This document shows positions 11,865-23,327 of a DNA stretch of 64,000 nt, in pieces (position 1 is the first letter of the stretch; every line of letters starts with the position of its first letter). The stretch is from Bemisia tabaci. Lineage: Eukaryota > Arthropoda > Insecta > Hemiptera > Aleyrodidae. Location: assembly GCF_918797505.1 (NCBI RefSeq), contig NC_092793.1, forward strand, positions 42,272,243 through 42,336,242. Reading direction: 5' to 3'. The translations under genes were made by a program, and so were the position numbers. Below the pieces are notes generated by a model. It saw nothing but the letters and a program-made list of their open reading frames with translations. It made no database searches and was not told the DNA's origin.

Positions 11865-13048
11865 TACACTCTCATGGGAGCACATCAGGGTCACATGTCG
11901 GCATGCGCACCACTCTGATCAACTCGAAATTTTGACTTAAGGTAATTAAGTGGATAACTTAATAGGTCAGATGATAAAACCGGCAATTTCCTCCTACATT
12001 TCTCCACGCCTATTCATCAAAGGAGGCTATGGTGGCATTTTGGCCGTTTTGAGGTTAGAAAATGGCGTTTTTAAGTATGGCGCACCACTCCGATCAAAAC
12101 GAATTTTTTTCTGTATCTTAATGGATGTATAACTTAGGAAGAGAGACAATTTTTGTTGTGTGCTCGTTTCCATACGTCATCTAGCCGCGAAAAAAGGAAA
12201 AAATGATTTTTTAAAAAAAAATTTACGAATTTTTTTAGAAGATTATCCGATGATAATGAATTTTCTCCTACAAAAACTAAGCTAATTGATGTAGATTCTG
12301 ACAAATTCTGCTTCAATTCTATCGAAAATTACGAACGTTATGAGGAAAAGACGTTGAAATAGTCAAAAATAGGCGAAAAAAGCGGTTTTTGGGGGGTCTG
12401 AGGGGGGGGGCGGACGGGGTTGTTGGCTAAAATCCCCCAAAACCTAAGTTTAAGGACACCCTTGATGACTTAAAATGGTCGAAATAAAAATCCGTTCCCG
12501 AGGCTCGAGGGCATTTTGACATGCTTATACCGGGGTACCCTTTTCTTCGACTTATATTTTGATCAGTACCTAGACATTTCTGCTGTGAAATGGAGACCTC
12601 AGATTTCCATGTCAATCCAGTGATAAGAAAATACCTTGGTGTGCCTTCGAATTAACACTTGCTACATTTTTTGTGAATTTCAATTACTAGATATTACATT
12701 CGCATTGCACACCACAAACATTTTTTACAAGAAAACCACGTATGTTCCAAAGAATTTAAAACAAGTCATGTGCATGTTGGAGCAAAACTTCCGTTCTAGT
12801 TTTAACATTATTGGTACGTACCTTTCAATTTCAGGATTTAACGGATTTTGCCGAAGGGTCTGTTGGTGCCGGCACACACAGTTCCAGGGTAGAGTGTAGA
12901 TCCATGTCGCAGAAAATTCCTTAGAACTGATTTTTTAGTAAATAAATGCTCAGATAACTGAGGCATAATTTACAACACTATCAGACTTCAAAGGGAGTTG
13001 GTCATGAGGAAGTATTCACAACAGCATAGGAAAGAATATGTGGATAAA
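11865..13048. other. Gene-less spacer
   Basis: No supported coding frame, RNA gene or clear repeat boundary. A G-rich run (about 12390-12420) and AT-rich flanks are visible. Confidence 0.5.
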
Positions 13049-13974
13049 CAGGGTGGCCCAGACCTACCGTAACAGGCCTTTTTTTCGTTCAATTTGGGTC
13101 GCACGAAGTCCAGGATCGTGGGGATGGATGGGGAATCGACCTCAAGGTATCCGAGTTTCATGGTTCCAGAGCCCCCCTGGCGTCCCTGGGGGGGGGGGGG
13201 GTAAGAGGGGGGATCCGTACTTCAAAAGTCAGGGTTTATGACAAAATTTTGAAATTATTTTATCGGAATCAGAACGTATAAGGAAATTTTTAACTTGAAT
13301 CGACACCAAGAAATCCAAAATTGGCCCATCCAGGTCCAAAATACCGACCCCTACAGGTGGAGGGCAGAGTCCCCGTTAAAAAAATTCAAGTTCGTTAAAT
13401 TGACGTGTAGACTCGGAAAAAATGTGTGTTCACAGGTAATCGACCCCAAGGAATCCAAATTTGAGGGCCGCGTTGTCCTCAGAGAATTTTCTGATGGAGC
13501 ACAGGGGTAACCTCACTGGTTAAAAAAAGTTCAGAGACCCCCTGTGCCCCATCAAAAGTCTCTGAGGACAACGGGACCCTCAAATTTGGAATCTTTGAGG
13601 TCGATTATACACATTTTTTTGAGTCTCCACGTTATTTTAACGAACTTGAATTTTTTTTAAGGGGGCCTCGCCCCCCACCTTTAAGGGTCGGTATTTTGGA
13701 CACGGATGGGCCAATTTTCAATTTCTTGTTGTCGATTTAAGTTAAAAATTTCCGTATGTTCTGATTCCGATGAATAATTTCACAATTTTGTCATAAACCC
13801 TGACTTTTGAAGTACGGACCCCCCTTTTACCCCCCAAGGGCCACCAGGGGGGCTCTGGGACCATGAAATTCGTATTTCTTGGGGTCGATTCCCTCTTCAT
13901 CCCCGCGATCCTGGTCTTCGTACGACCGAAATTAACCGAAAAAAGGCCTGGTACGGTAGGTCTGGGCCACCCTG
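13049..13974. mobile_element. Foldback element FB-D
   Basis: Inverted termini CAGGGTGGCCCAGACCTACC; the arms extend to a centre near 13510. The right flank starts TA; the left flank is AA, so the target site is imperfect. The arms carry a G tract (13188-13202) mirrored by CCCC-rich DNA near 13825. Confidence 0.85.
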
Positions 13975-14180
13975 TATAGGCAGAGGTAATGAGCAAATAT
14001 ACATACGAGTACTGACCTTACACTCAAGAAAGGAGGAAAAATCTTAGAGTAAGTGCTTGGTATCAGATGTTGTAGCGGCATAATACCCGTTCAACGTGAA
14101 GATCTTTGAATACCGAATGGGAGAAAGTGCAAGAATCTATGTATGATCGCATAAAATGTAGCATTAGAAGAACACTTATA

Positions 14181-15388
14181 CAGGGTGTCTCACGAAAAAG
14201 TAGCCATCTGGAATATCTGGCGAACGGGTTGGAATTTTGAAAAACGGTAAAAGACGTGTTCGTTTATATCGCGGGGGACACTTTTTGACGTATTTTAAAT
14301 TTTCCCCAACTGCGGGTGCCCCCCCCCCCCCCCCCGTAAATCGAACTTTTCAAATGGCACCTCCATATTTTTATTTCAGAAATCGATTCTACGCAAAAAA
14401 ACAAGCCACAACCGGATGTAAATCGGACAATTTTTCAGCGATTGGCAGAAGTTGAAACATTTTTCTAATGCTCTTTTCAAAAAATCCCCACGCCGAATGG
14501 GATTGCCGTACCTATCAAACCAAACTCTCCGCTAATAAAACTCTTAAGCAGTGCCCGTTCGATAAAAAAAGAAAAAAATGCGCATTAGTTGCGCCCCTCG
14601 GAAATGCCGCCACTAATGTTTTTATGAATGTTTAAAATCAGTTGTTACTCATCAGAACATTTATTTTGAAAAAGGAGAAGTTTAAACTTTCCGTCTATTC
14701 TTCAACCGTCATTCAAAACCAACTCCAGAAAATTGCCACGCACCGCGGAAAAATAGCGTTCTTAAAAACATCAAGGTCCGGCTCAAATAATCAAAACGCA
14801 CCTGAAAGAAGGTAATCCATTTAATTTTCCATATAGCTGTTTCTCCATGCTTCAGAATAAAGAATGCTGATTCGTGTCCAAAACTTACTACTCCCTTCCG
14901 ATGAACGCCCCTCGGAAATGTTCGGTAAAACGCATCTTGATGTCGAAGAAAAGGGCTCCGCGTGCTCCTGTTATCGAGTACAGCAGATTTTTTTCTTTTT
15001 TATCGAAAGGGCACTGCTTAAGAGTTTTTTTTAGCCGAGAGTTTGTTTGATACGGCAATCCCATTCGGCGTGGGGATTTTTTGAAAAGAGCATTAGAAAA
15101 ATGTTTCAACTTCTGCCAATCACTGAAAAATTGTCCGATTTACATCCGGTTGTGGCTTCTTTTTTTTGCGTAGAATCTATTTCTGAAATAAAAATATGGA
15201 GGTGCCGTTTGAAAAGTTCGATTTACGGGAGGGGCACCCCCCCCCCCGCCTCTCCCGCAGTTGGGTAGATTTAAAATACATCAAAAAGTGTCCCTGCGAT
15301 AGAAACGAACACGTCTTTTACCGTTTTTCGAAATTCCAACCCGTTTCGCCAGATATTCCAGGTGGCTCCTTTTTTGTGAGACACCCTG
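14181..15388. mobile_element. Foldback element FB-C2
   Basis: Same termini as FB-C1 (CAGGGTGTCTCACGAAAAA) with flanking TA (14179-14180 and 15389-15390). Long inverted arms share the GGTAAAAGACGTGTTCGTTT segment with FB-C1. Non-coding. Confidence 0.9.
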
Positions 15389-15390
15389 TA

Positions 15391-15450
15391 GGTATACTAA
15401 GGGGCTACGCCCCCTGGTCGCAACGCGGCCAAACCCCCTGAAGGCGCTTC
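15391..15450 (-). other. GC-rich hairpin cluster, possible Helitron-like end
   Basis: On the minus strand GCGCGAAGCGC and GGGGGCGTAGCCCC hairpins precede TTAG then T. This resembles a Helitron 3' end, but the last bases are TTAG rather than CTRR, so the call is weak. Confidence 0.3.
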
Positions 15451-15650
15451 GCGCAATCAATGATTTTTCCCCTAAAAAATTACGATATGAGGTACACATT
15501 ACTTTTAGAGTGAAATGATTTATGTTTTTGATGAATAAAGAAGAAAATTTTTTATGAAGTCAAAAGGACGCGTTTTGCAATGACTGATTAGTGAAATGTT
15601 GCAGTAAAACAACGAAAGACGATCAGGTCATAAATTAGGTAGCTGAGGAG

Positions 15651-15725
15651 TTATCAGGAATCGAACCCACCTCTTCAGACATGAGGGCACCTCCGTCGTC
15701 TTAGACGACTCGGCCGCCGCTCATC
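15651..15725 (-). ncRNA. tRNA-like sequence, probable SINE head
   Basis: The minus strand holds GGCCGAGTCGTCTAAGACG (15696-15714), like the D-arm/A-box of class II tRNAs, and GGTTCGATTCCTG (15655-15667), a B-box. Spacing fits an internal Pol III promoter. The acceptor ends do not pair, so it is not a functional tRNA. A tRNA-derived SINE head or tRNA pseudogene is likely. Confidence 0.55.
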
Positions 15726-15899
15726 TTGTGAAAACAGGGGCGAATACTGTGTTGATAAGTAGGGTTGATGCGCAGGCTACTCAGCCACTGCGCAAGCTCC
15801 TCGGCTTCTGCGCATAGCGGCAGCAGGAGCGGAGCGTTCTGTTAATTCCCTCGACACTTTTATGACTTGATTGTAAAAAAAAAAAAACAGGGTCCTATT

Positions 15900-16150
15900 T
15901 CCAAAATCTGATTATTTACGCAAAAATCATGGAAATCGGCCCGGTAGAATGCTCAAACGAACCATGACAAAGAACAAAAATTTACATTGTTTCAATGGGA
16001 AAATTCGCAACTTTACCATTTAATATAAAAAAAGCTGGATCATATTTTGAAAATCTGAATAAAGCGGGCTCATCTAGAGACAATTGCCCGTCGACAGCCG
16101 CAAAAATAATGAAAATCGGCCCTGTAGAATGCTGGAACTAAGCGTTACCA
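15900..16150. repeat. Degenerate ~180-bp repeat with AAATCGGCCC box
   Basis: Two units: aaatcggcccggtagaatgc at 15933 and aaatcggccctgtagaatgc at 16113, 180 bp apart. Related boxes recur in the 31.3-32.0 kb array and in Helitron D. The stretch 16150-16810 has no gene that I can see. Confidence 0.6.
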
Positions 16151-16811
16151 GTCACGCAAAATTAGGAGGTCTCTGAGTTCATAGTATAGATTTTGACTAA
16201 CACGAACACTGTAAAAATCGTGCGCAATGTTAGCCCCAACACCGAAAACACGGCGATTTCAACTGAAAAAATATCACCTTTAGATACTTAAGTGATAGGG
16301 ACACACACAAATGGACTGAGTTAAGCGGAAAGGAACCAACCCACATTTTGGAAAAAATTGAGTTATGAAGGGTTTTGAACTCAACCACTGCTCTACTATC
16401 TATCGCCAAAAATTCAAAGTTTTTGTTGGAGCAAATTTTGCAGAAATTGAACTTGAAGTTTATCTTTTACATTGAGTCTTATGCAGGAGCCAAACTTTAA
16501 ACCTCTTTTTCTCGGTTCGATCCCGATGTGGCTTGGTTTCTTTCTGTTTAACTCCGTCCATACAACTAACACAATTTTGGAAGATATTTCTGGATTTCCC
16601 AACGTTCCAAGGAGATTGCAGGTTGAGATATTTATAAAGCAGGGTTAGATATTTTAGTTGAACGAATAACAGTTCAGAAAATATGCCAAACACTAGAGAA
16701 ATCTTTGTCAAAAGGTGAAATTGATAACAGCCAGTAGGTTGTTATATTCAAACGCGTAGAGGTCCCGGTGACGGCGCCCGGTCGAATGTGCGGCAAGAAG
16801 CCAAGGGGTAA

Positions 16812-17325
16812 TGGAGATGTTGCAAGTGTGAGGAATTTGCGATTTGACTGATGATTCTTATGTAACAGTTCGCGAGAAACACGATGGTGCCACTGGTTTC
16901 CTCTGAAATCAATTCCCAAGCTCAAAAAAAACTTTTAAGTTGGGGCCAAAATGGAGGGGATATCCCACGCCTATCCTGAGAGTCCACCTCTACATCAAGA
17001 CAAACTCTCCATGCAAAGATAGGGAACAAATACATTGACAGGGCTGCCACTTTACATACTTGAGGACTCCAAAACTGAAAACACGGCAACTCTACTAATG
17101 TATTTGTTCCCTATCTTTGCATGGAGAGTTTGTCTTGATGTAGGGGTGGACATTCAGGATAGCGTGGAATATCCCCTCCATTTTGGCCTCAACTTGAGAG
17201 CTTTTTTTGAGCTTGGGAGTTAATTTTAGAGAAAACCAGAGGCACCATCATGTTTCTCGCGAACTGTTACATAAGAATCAACAGTCAAATCGCAAATTCC
17301 TTACACATGCAACATCTCCATTCCG
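16812..17325. repeat. Palindrome with ~220-bp arms
   Basis: 16812-17040 and 17098-17325 are inverted copies (shared CCCTATCTTTGCATGGAGAG). The loop is short and no clear target duplication is seen. Probably a foldback MITE. Confidence 0.8.
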
Positions 17326-17565
17326 GCGCCGTATTGGATTGCCGCTAAAGCGCGGGCAAATGCGGTATTTTAAAATTTCGAACTTCAAAAGTCGTTTTCG
17401 GAGGGAAAAACGGCTCGAAAAGATCTGAACGAATTACTGCGTGATCAGGAGACAATGTAGTTTCTAAAAATTCAAGAATTAGACACAGGTTAACAAGCTC
17501 ATTGAGGACTGCTTAGTACAGTATGCTCAGACTGATGGTAATATATAATATAACTAGCAACCAAC

Positions 17566-17580
17566 CCGTGCTTCGCACGG
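17566..17580 (-). other. Helitron A 3' hairpin
   Basis: Minus-strand stem CCGTG/CACGG with loop CGAAG, about 12 bases from the terminal CTAG at 17554-17557. Same terminus as Helitron C. Confidence 0.85.
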
Positions 17581-18239
17581 TGATAAACCGTCATTAATGA
17601 AATTACACCATGTTATAACAAGAACTTTTGTATTAATATATTTTACTTTACCTATTATGCCCATATTTATATTTTTTAATATAATTATTCAGAAGCTACA
17701 AAATATTTTTTCATATGGGGGCTGTTGTTGTACCCATCAGCAAAAACAAAAAACATGTTTGCGAGTATCAATTTTGTAAATACGGTAGTAATTTATAGAC
17801 CCAGCAGTCTTGAAATTAAAAAATAAATCACTGTTGTAAGAAGATGTATTTATTAATTTCAATAAATAAAAAAGGCAAATTTTGAGATGTTGCTCTACAC
17901 TAAAAACATTAAATGAAAAATCATACAAGAGAATAAACTTAAAAAATATAAAATCATGAGTGTGACAGACATTTTGAGATCTTGCGCTAGACCTAAAAAA
18001 GTAAATGACAAATCCAACAAAAGAATAATTTAACATTATAAATAATAAATATTAAAAATTTTGGTAATCTCTTGTATTGTTTATATTTTTTGTAGCTCTG
18101 GTATTTATTAATTCTGTGACCGAAAAATATACATATTATGAAAAACATTACATAAAGAAATAAAATAATTTGAATATTGAGGTGGCAAAAATCACTGAAA
18201 AATCATTGATATATCAAGCTTTAATCAGCGGTTGACGAA

Positions 18240-18680
18240 ATTTTAAGGAAAATCATGATTGAATCACGATTTTTTTTGTGCCTTCAAAAGGTCAATCATG
18301 ATTAAATCATGATTTTTACCTGTTAAACACGTTGCATAGTCGGTTATTGAAGGCGCAAATAATCATGATTGAACGATGGTAAGATCCTGATTAAATCATT
18401 TTTCATGTCTACTTTTTTACCATCATGTTTGAAACCACGCAAGCATTATGCGACCTGCAGGATATGGTTGTGGATTATTTCGAATTTTTTTTTTTTTTTT
18501 TTTAAAAGTGACACAAGTAACAAATCTACAGATGCCCCATTAATTGATGTGCAATTACTAAAAATTATCAAGAAGGAAAAAAAGCTCCAGAAACTCGAAC
18601 AGAATCATTCAAGGAGCAAAAAATAGTTTCTAAAAAAATCATGATTGTATCATGACAAAATCATGATTTAATCGCAAAAA
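18240..18680. repeat. Cluster of ATCATGATT palindromes
   Basis: AATCATGATT-type 9-10 bp palindromes occur at 18251, 18294, 18306, 18361, 18638 and 18659, with decayed versions between. They lie in non-coding DNA between the Helitron A helicase remnant and its 3' end. Role unknown; could be the core of a degraded repeat. Confidence 0.55.
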
Positions 18681-18839
18681 ATCGTTACTACGTCCCAAGA
18701 AAATCTCTACTAAATCTTGATTATGCAATGATTTTAAAACAACATGAAAAAAATTCAATCAACTCATTATTGTTGTTCATAATTGTTGAAGCAAATTTGA
18801 AGCGTTTTCAATTCTCTGTGAAAGTTTGTTTGCATTAAA

Positions 18840-20098
18840 TTAACATAAAACTTTTTTATAAACAATATTTTTGGTTTTACAAGTTGGTTGTAGAACAAAC
18901 AAATTTTCTGGAGAACTAACTCTTGAAAAAGCTACGTATACCTGTCCATGTGAAAAGCAATCATGCCTTAGATCTACACCAACTGTTATTAACGTTTGAC
19001 CTTGTGATTTATTTATGCTGATCGCAAAACAAAGTTTCACAGGGAATTGAAAACGCTTAAATTGGAACGGCAAGTTTGATGGAATTATAGGAATTTGGGG
19101 AATGAATACAGTTTCTCCTTCATTTGGGCCTGTAATTATTTTTGCTTCAATTAAGTACGTATGTAAAGTATAATAATAATTAATCTGGTACCATTGCACA
19201 ATTTAGGAGGTTTTAAATTTCTTAAAAGCATAATGGGAACACCAACCTTTAAATGCAATGCATGTGGAGGACAACCAGCAGGATTTAAAGTGTTTAAAAA
19301 TTCAACAGGATAGTGAACTGCATTTTCAATCTTAGTTGTTGAATCAATTGATAAGTAAGTATTTTCCGGAGATTCAATATTTTTCAAACATAAGTTGTTA
19401 ATTTCAAGAACGTCTTCATTCCTGGCAGACAAAATTGCTCTTTCTTTAAACCATGAATAATGAATTGATTGAATTTTTTTCGTGTTGGGATAAATTTTTG
19501 CAATTAACTCATAAATTGAATTAACAACTACACACGTGTTATCATCCAACACAATTCTATCGTCAACTTCATACCTTGTGCCGTTGCCAATCTCCAACAA
19601 AATTTGAGCAAATTTCTCCATATTTTTTTCAGACCCTACACGAACCCTCATATTTTTGGATAAGTGTAAAACTACCATCTTATTCCAAAGGTGAGATGAC
19701 TTTAAGCAAGCATTGATTTCGTCTGCTGGTGTTCCTGATGGAATGACAGGAAGTGTTTGCCTAAAATCGCCAGAGAATAGAACTGTAATTCCTCCCATTG
19801 GTAGATTGTTATTGCGAATATCTTGGAGAGAACGGTCTAATGCCTCTACGCATTTTTTATGTGACATTGTACTTTCGTCCCAAACAATAAATTGACAGTC
19901 CCGTAAAACTTTGGCTGCATCGCTTTGTTTTGAAATGTTACCAACGGGGTTTTCGTGGGAAAGTATATCTATAGGTAATTTGAACACTGAATGTGCGGTT
20001 CTTCCACCCCACAGTAAGGTAGCTGCTATTCCAGAAGAAGCAACAGCAAGTGCAATTTTACCACATATTCGTACTTCATTTCGAAGTTCATTTAGACA
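18840..20098 (-). pseudogene. Helitron Pif1-like SF1 helicase, truncated and frameshifted
   Basis: The minus strand shows the segment after Walker A (KIALAVASSGIAATLL then GGRTAHS), motif II (FIVWDESTMS), motif III (VLFSGDFRQTLPVI), NMR, the GVPIMLLRNL segment, INKSQGQT and the C-terminal VYVAFSRV. These are hallmark motifs of the Helitron helicase, which unwinds DNA in rolling-circle transposition. The frame shifts near 19175-19195 in an AT-rich run, splitting it into 19151-20098 and 18840-19199. Upstream, a stop at 20099-20101 replaces the Walker A P-loop region. Non-functional by inference. Confidence 0.85.
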
Positions 20099-20569
20099 CT
20101 ATTCAAATTTTTCTCTTTTAATTTACTTCATTTTCTTGTAAATTTTTTTTTTTTATTTGAAAGAAATAAAGAGACTTTAGATTTCATCACACATGCAGAG
20201 AATGAAGTAACTCCTGCCCAAACACGCAGAAAAAAAAGGTGGAAAGTCCATAGGGGGGAAAAAATTACGAGGGGCGTTCAATAAGTAAGTATCCCCCCTC
20301 TCTAAAATCCATAAGAATGGACCAATTTTAAAAAAAACTTGGGCTCAAAATCTTCCTTAGGATATTTTGAGTTCAACGAAACAAACCGCAACAAAATCGG
20401 ACCATGTGCGGCCGAACGCGAGCCGTTTGAACGCGCCGAGGTGCTCGACGCTCCCGCCAAATCCGCGAGGATTTGAAGTCCGCTACAGGAGAAGAGCTTC
20501 TCTGCCAAAGCCTTAGTCGTTCATCACTGACGAAAAATCAAAGAAATTTTTGTAGAATACGGGGCTTAC

Positions 20570-20740
20570 CTCACTTCTCCACATAACCAGCTCGATCCAA
20601 GCAAGTCTGATACTGAGACTAAGACTAAGAGAACAGCTTTTGGATGCCTCGTGCGTGGAAGTCTTTCAGCTGACCGCGGATGAAAGAGTGGACGGCTTGT
20701 TTGACCTCTTCCACTGATTCAAAATTAACTCCTCCAAGTT
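20570..20740 (-). pseudogene. Mariner transposase C-terminal tail (minus arm)
   Basis: Mirror copy of 20804-20974 on the other arm, with the same coding tail (SVEEVKQAVHSF...GYVEK) and the same two stops. Confirms that both arms descend from one 3' end. Confidence 0.75.
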
Positions 20741-20803
20741 CAGATTTCAGGAACGGGAATAAATGGTGGTCTGGTTTGCTATTTATTATCGTATCTGAAA
20801 TCT

Positions 20804-20974
20804 GAACTCGGAGGAGTTAATTTTGAATCAGTGGAAGAGGTCAAACAAGCCGTCCACTCTTTCATCCGCGGTCAGCTGAAAGACTTCCACGCACGAGGCA
20901 TCCAAAAGCTGTTCTCTTAGTCTTAGTCTCAGTATCAGACTTGCTTGGATCGAGCTGGTTATGTGGAGAAGTGA
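20804..20974 (+). pseudogene. Mariner transposase C-terminal tail (plus arm)
   Basis: Frame: ELGGVNFESVEEVKQAVHSF, then GQLKDFHARGIQKL, two in-frame stops, then CLDRAGYVEK and a stop. The spacing and the final GYVEK match mariner transposase C-termini. The catalytic DDD region is absent. Confidence 0.8.
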
Positions 20975-21294
20975 GGTAAGCCCCGAATTCTACAAAAATT
21001 TCTTTGATTTTTCGTCAGTGATGAACGACTAAGGCTTTGGCAGAGAAGCTCTTCTCCTGTAGCGGACTTCAAATCCTCGCGGATTTGGCGGGAGCGTCGA
21101 GCACCTCGGCGCGTTCAAACGGCTCGCGTTCGGCCGCACATGGTCCGATTTTGTTGCGGTTTGTTTCGTTGAACTCAAAATATCCTAAGGAAGATTTCGA
21201 GCCCAAGTTTTTTTAAAATTGGTCCATTTTAATGGATTTTAGAGAGGGGGGATACTTACTTATTGAACGCCCCTCGTACTTTGAACTTTTCATG

Positions 21295-21537
21295 TTAGAG
21301 TGCATCAAAACAAACACATTTGATGGACCCAGAGTTGTCTTCCAAATCGAAATAAAAAAATGAAGAATTACTAGATGCCCTCCGAACGTCCGTTAATCGC
21401 TTAACTCGTGCAACCACTTTCACGTCGAAGGAATATTGGTTAATTTCCAAAATTTCAACTATACTCATGGTAAATGATATTTTAAATTCGTCAAATGAAC
21501 AACTCACAATAAATAACCGCAAGCTACAGTCAACCAA
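21295..21537 (-). pseudogene. RPA-like OB-fold fragment
   Basis: Minus-strand frame with an internal ATG in good context reading MSIVEILEINQYSFDVKVVA, RVKRLTDVRRASSNSSFFYF, DLEDNSGSIKCVCFDAL, then stop. The pattern (V-x-ARV ... FFxFDLEDxSGxIKCVxF) resembles the second OB fold of RPA70-type single-strand DNA-binding proteins. RPA-like genes are known companions of some Helitrons. Only part of one OB fold remains. A possible splice acceptor (TTGACTGTAG) lies just upstream near 21530. Confidence 0.45.
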
Positions 21538-22506
21538 ACGAACTAACGAACGGATTGATGAACAATGGTAGCAAAATCCTTTTTGAAAATTAAATCCTCA
21601 CTGAAAAGTAGATTGCTTCCATGGAAATTAATTTTCAAAGTAAATGCAATGTTGCCAAATATATATAAAAACATTCTAAAGAATATAGTGACAATATTAA
21701 TGTACTTACGAATTTTTACATGATATAATGAAAAAGAAAACAGCGCGCCAGTACTTCCTCTTTTCTTTTTCCAACTACATTTTTCTTTAACTCCTCCTTA
21801 CTTTCGTCAGCTCCAGCGCCTAATGCTCTTAGCTTCACATTGGACTGCATTTTGCAATTTGAACTTATAAAGTCTGGCTCATTTGAAGAAACACTAATGT
21901 GCAAAGGGAAACTAATGGCACATACATTGTTTTTAAACAAGGCCGGAATTTATAGTTCCTAATTGCAAAATGTAGTCAATTTCACGTTCGCTCTTTAACT
22001 CTTTGAAAATCATGTAAAAAGACTTTAAATAAATTTAACCTAAAGAGAGTTATTAAAAGACACGGTGTTCGACAAAATTTTCGCTGTCCACATCTCAGAT
22101 TCAAACTTTAACATTTCCCCTTAAAAAACTAATTAAAAACAAATGTAATCTATCTTAGAATTATTACAACGCCAATCACATAATGTTCGCAACTCAAAAA
22201 CGCGTAAAATTAGTTCTAGGAACAAACATTATATACCAATTAATTTAACTCAAACAATTTTATAAGTATTTTCAGTCTACTTGTACCTCTAAAAACTATT
22301 GGACTGATGAGGGGGGGGGGGGGAGAGGAAGATTACCATAGCATAGTTGAATGAGACCCACGCATAGGTCTTTATATGTAAAGGTCATAAAAAAAATACA
22401 TATACAAAAAGTAAGCGTACATAACAAATAAACAAATGGATTTCGTGAAGAAGACATGCTGGCTAATAATATAATATTATAGTGTAATACTGTATTCAAT
22501 ACTTAC

Positions 22507-22756
22507 GATGAAAAATGTCCACGTCAAAGTCGACATCCAAAATCAAGTTTTCAAGAGACTTGTAAAACTCTACTGGAACCTCACCTTTAATTGTCCACAT
22601 ACAGTTTAAGCCATTACACCTCGCAACAAAAGACTTGTCAAAAAAATTCACTTTTACTTCCACTTTTGCATTAAGGTGTTTCTTACTAATAAGAGGACAT
22701 ATACAATCCGTTAACTTAAATATCAGTATTTTTTCCAAGAAATTAAAATCAATCTG
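22507..22756 (-). pseudogene. Possible coding exon of unknown protein in Helitron A
   Basis: Minus strand: acceptor-like AATCGCAG, then an open frame of about 83 codons (...LEKILIFKLTDC..., CNGLNCMWTIKGEVP, DVDFDVDIFH), then a GTAAGT donor near 22502-22507. A second GTAAGT donor follows another open stretch at about 21708. This suggests intron-bearing sequence, either a captured gene fragment or the Helitron's own spliced gene. I do not recognise the protein. Confidence 0.35.
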
Positions 22757-23327
22757 CGATTAAATACAACTTCCCAAAAAAAGTGATGAAATAAACTTTA
22801 AAAAATCACGTTCATCTTGCAAACGAACCATTTCACAGAATGAGAATCTTCTTTTAAAAAATCCATGGTAACTTTAAGAAATAGTGTGTCTTTGCTTTGA
22901 GTTTTTTTCTTTCCTTTTTTCGGTCATCTTTATTTAAAAAATGAATATGCATTAAATCTCCCTCCCCTTTCCCTCTAATTACATCAACTTTCAAGAATGA
23001 ACGCAGAACATTCTTAACACATATGAAAATATAACGTGAAATTACAGATTTCGTGATTTCGGCAACACTGCTCCGATTCGGAATCTCCAAAATTAGACAG
23101 AAAAAACAGCTGATCGAGACGCAATAAAAGAAGGGAAACCACGACGACGATCGATCGCGGAACACCGCTCTAACACACGGGTCACCCTTTTTTAGCGTGT
23201 TTTCAACCCTTACAATCAAAATTTCGAAAATCGGACGACGAATTGCACCCCTTCAGCACGAACCGCACATGCGTAGAAAGTTTCAAGGAAATCCGCCTTC
23301 GGGAAGTCGCTGAAACATACATACATA

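Larger units (their letters stand above)
20268..21276. mobile_element. Palindromic mariner-type element, two 3' ends head-to-head
   Basis: The inverted termini CGAGGGGCGTTCAATAAGTA are flanked by TA (20266-20267 and 21277-21278), as for mariner. The arms of about 480 bp are near-perfect, with a ~50-bp loop around 20772. Each arm ends in the transposase C-terminal coding tail, so both halves derive from the 3' end of a mariner and no 5' half exists. It sits inside Helitron A. Confidence 0.88.
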
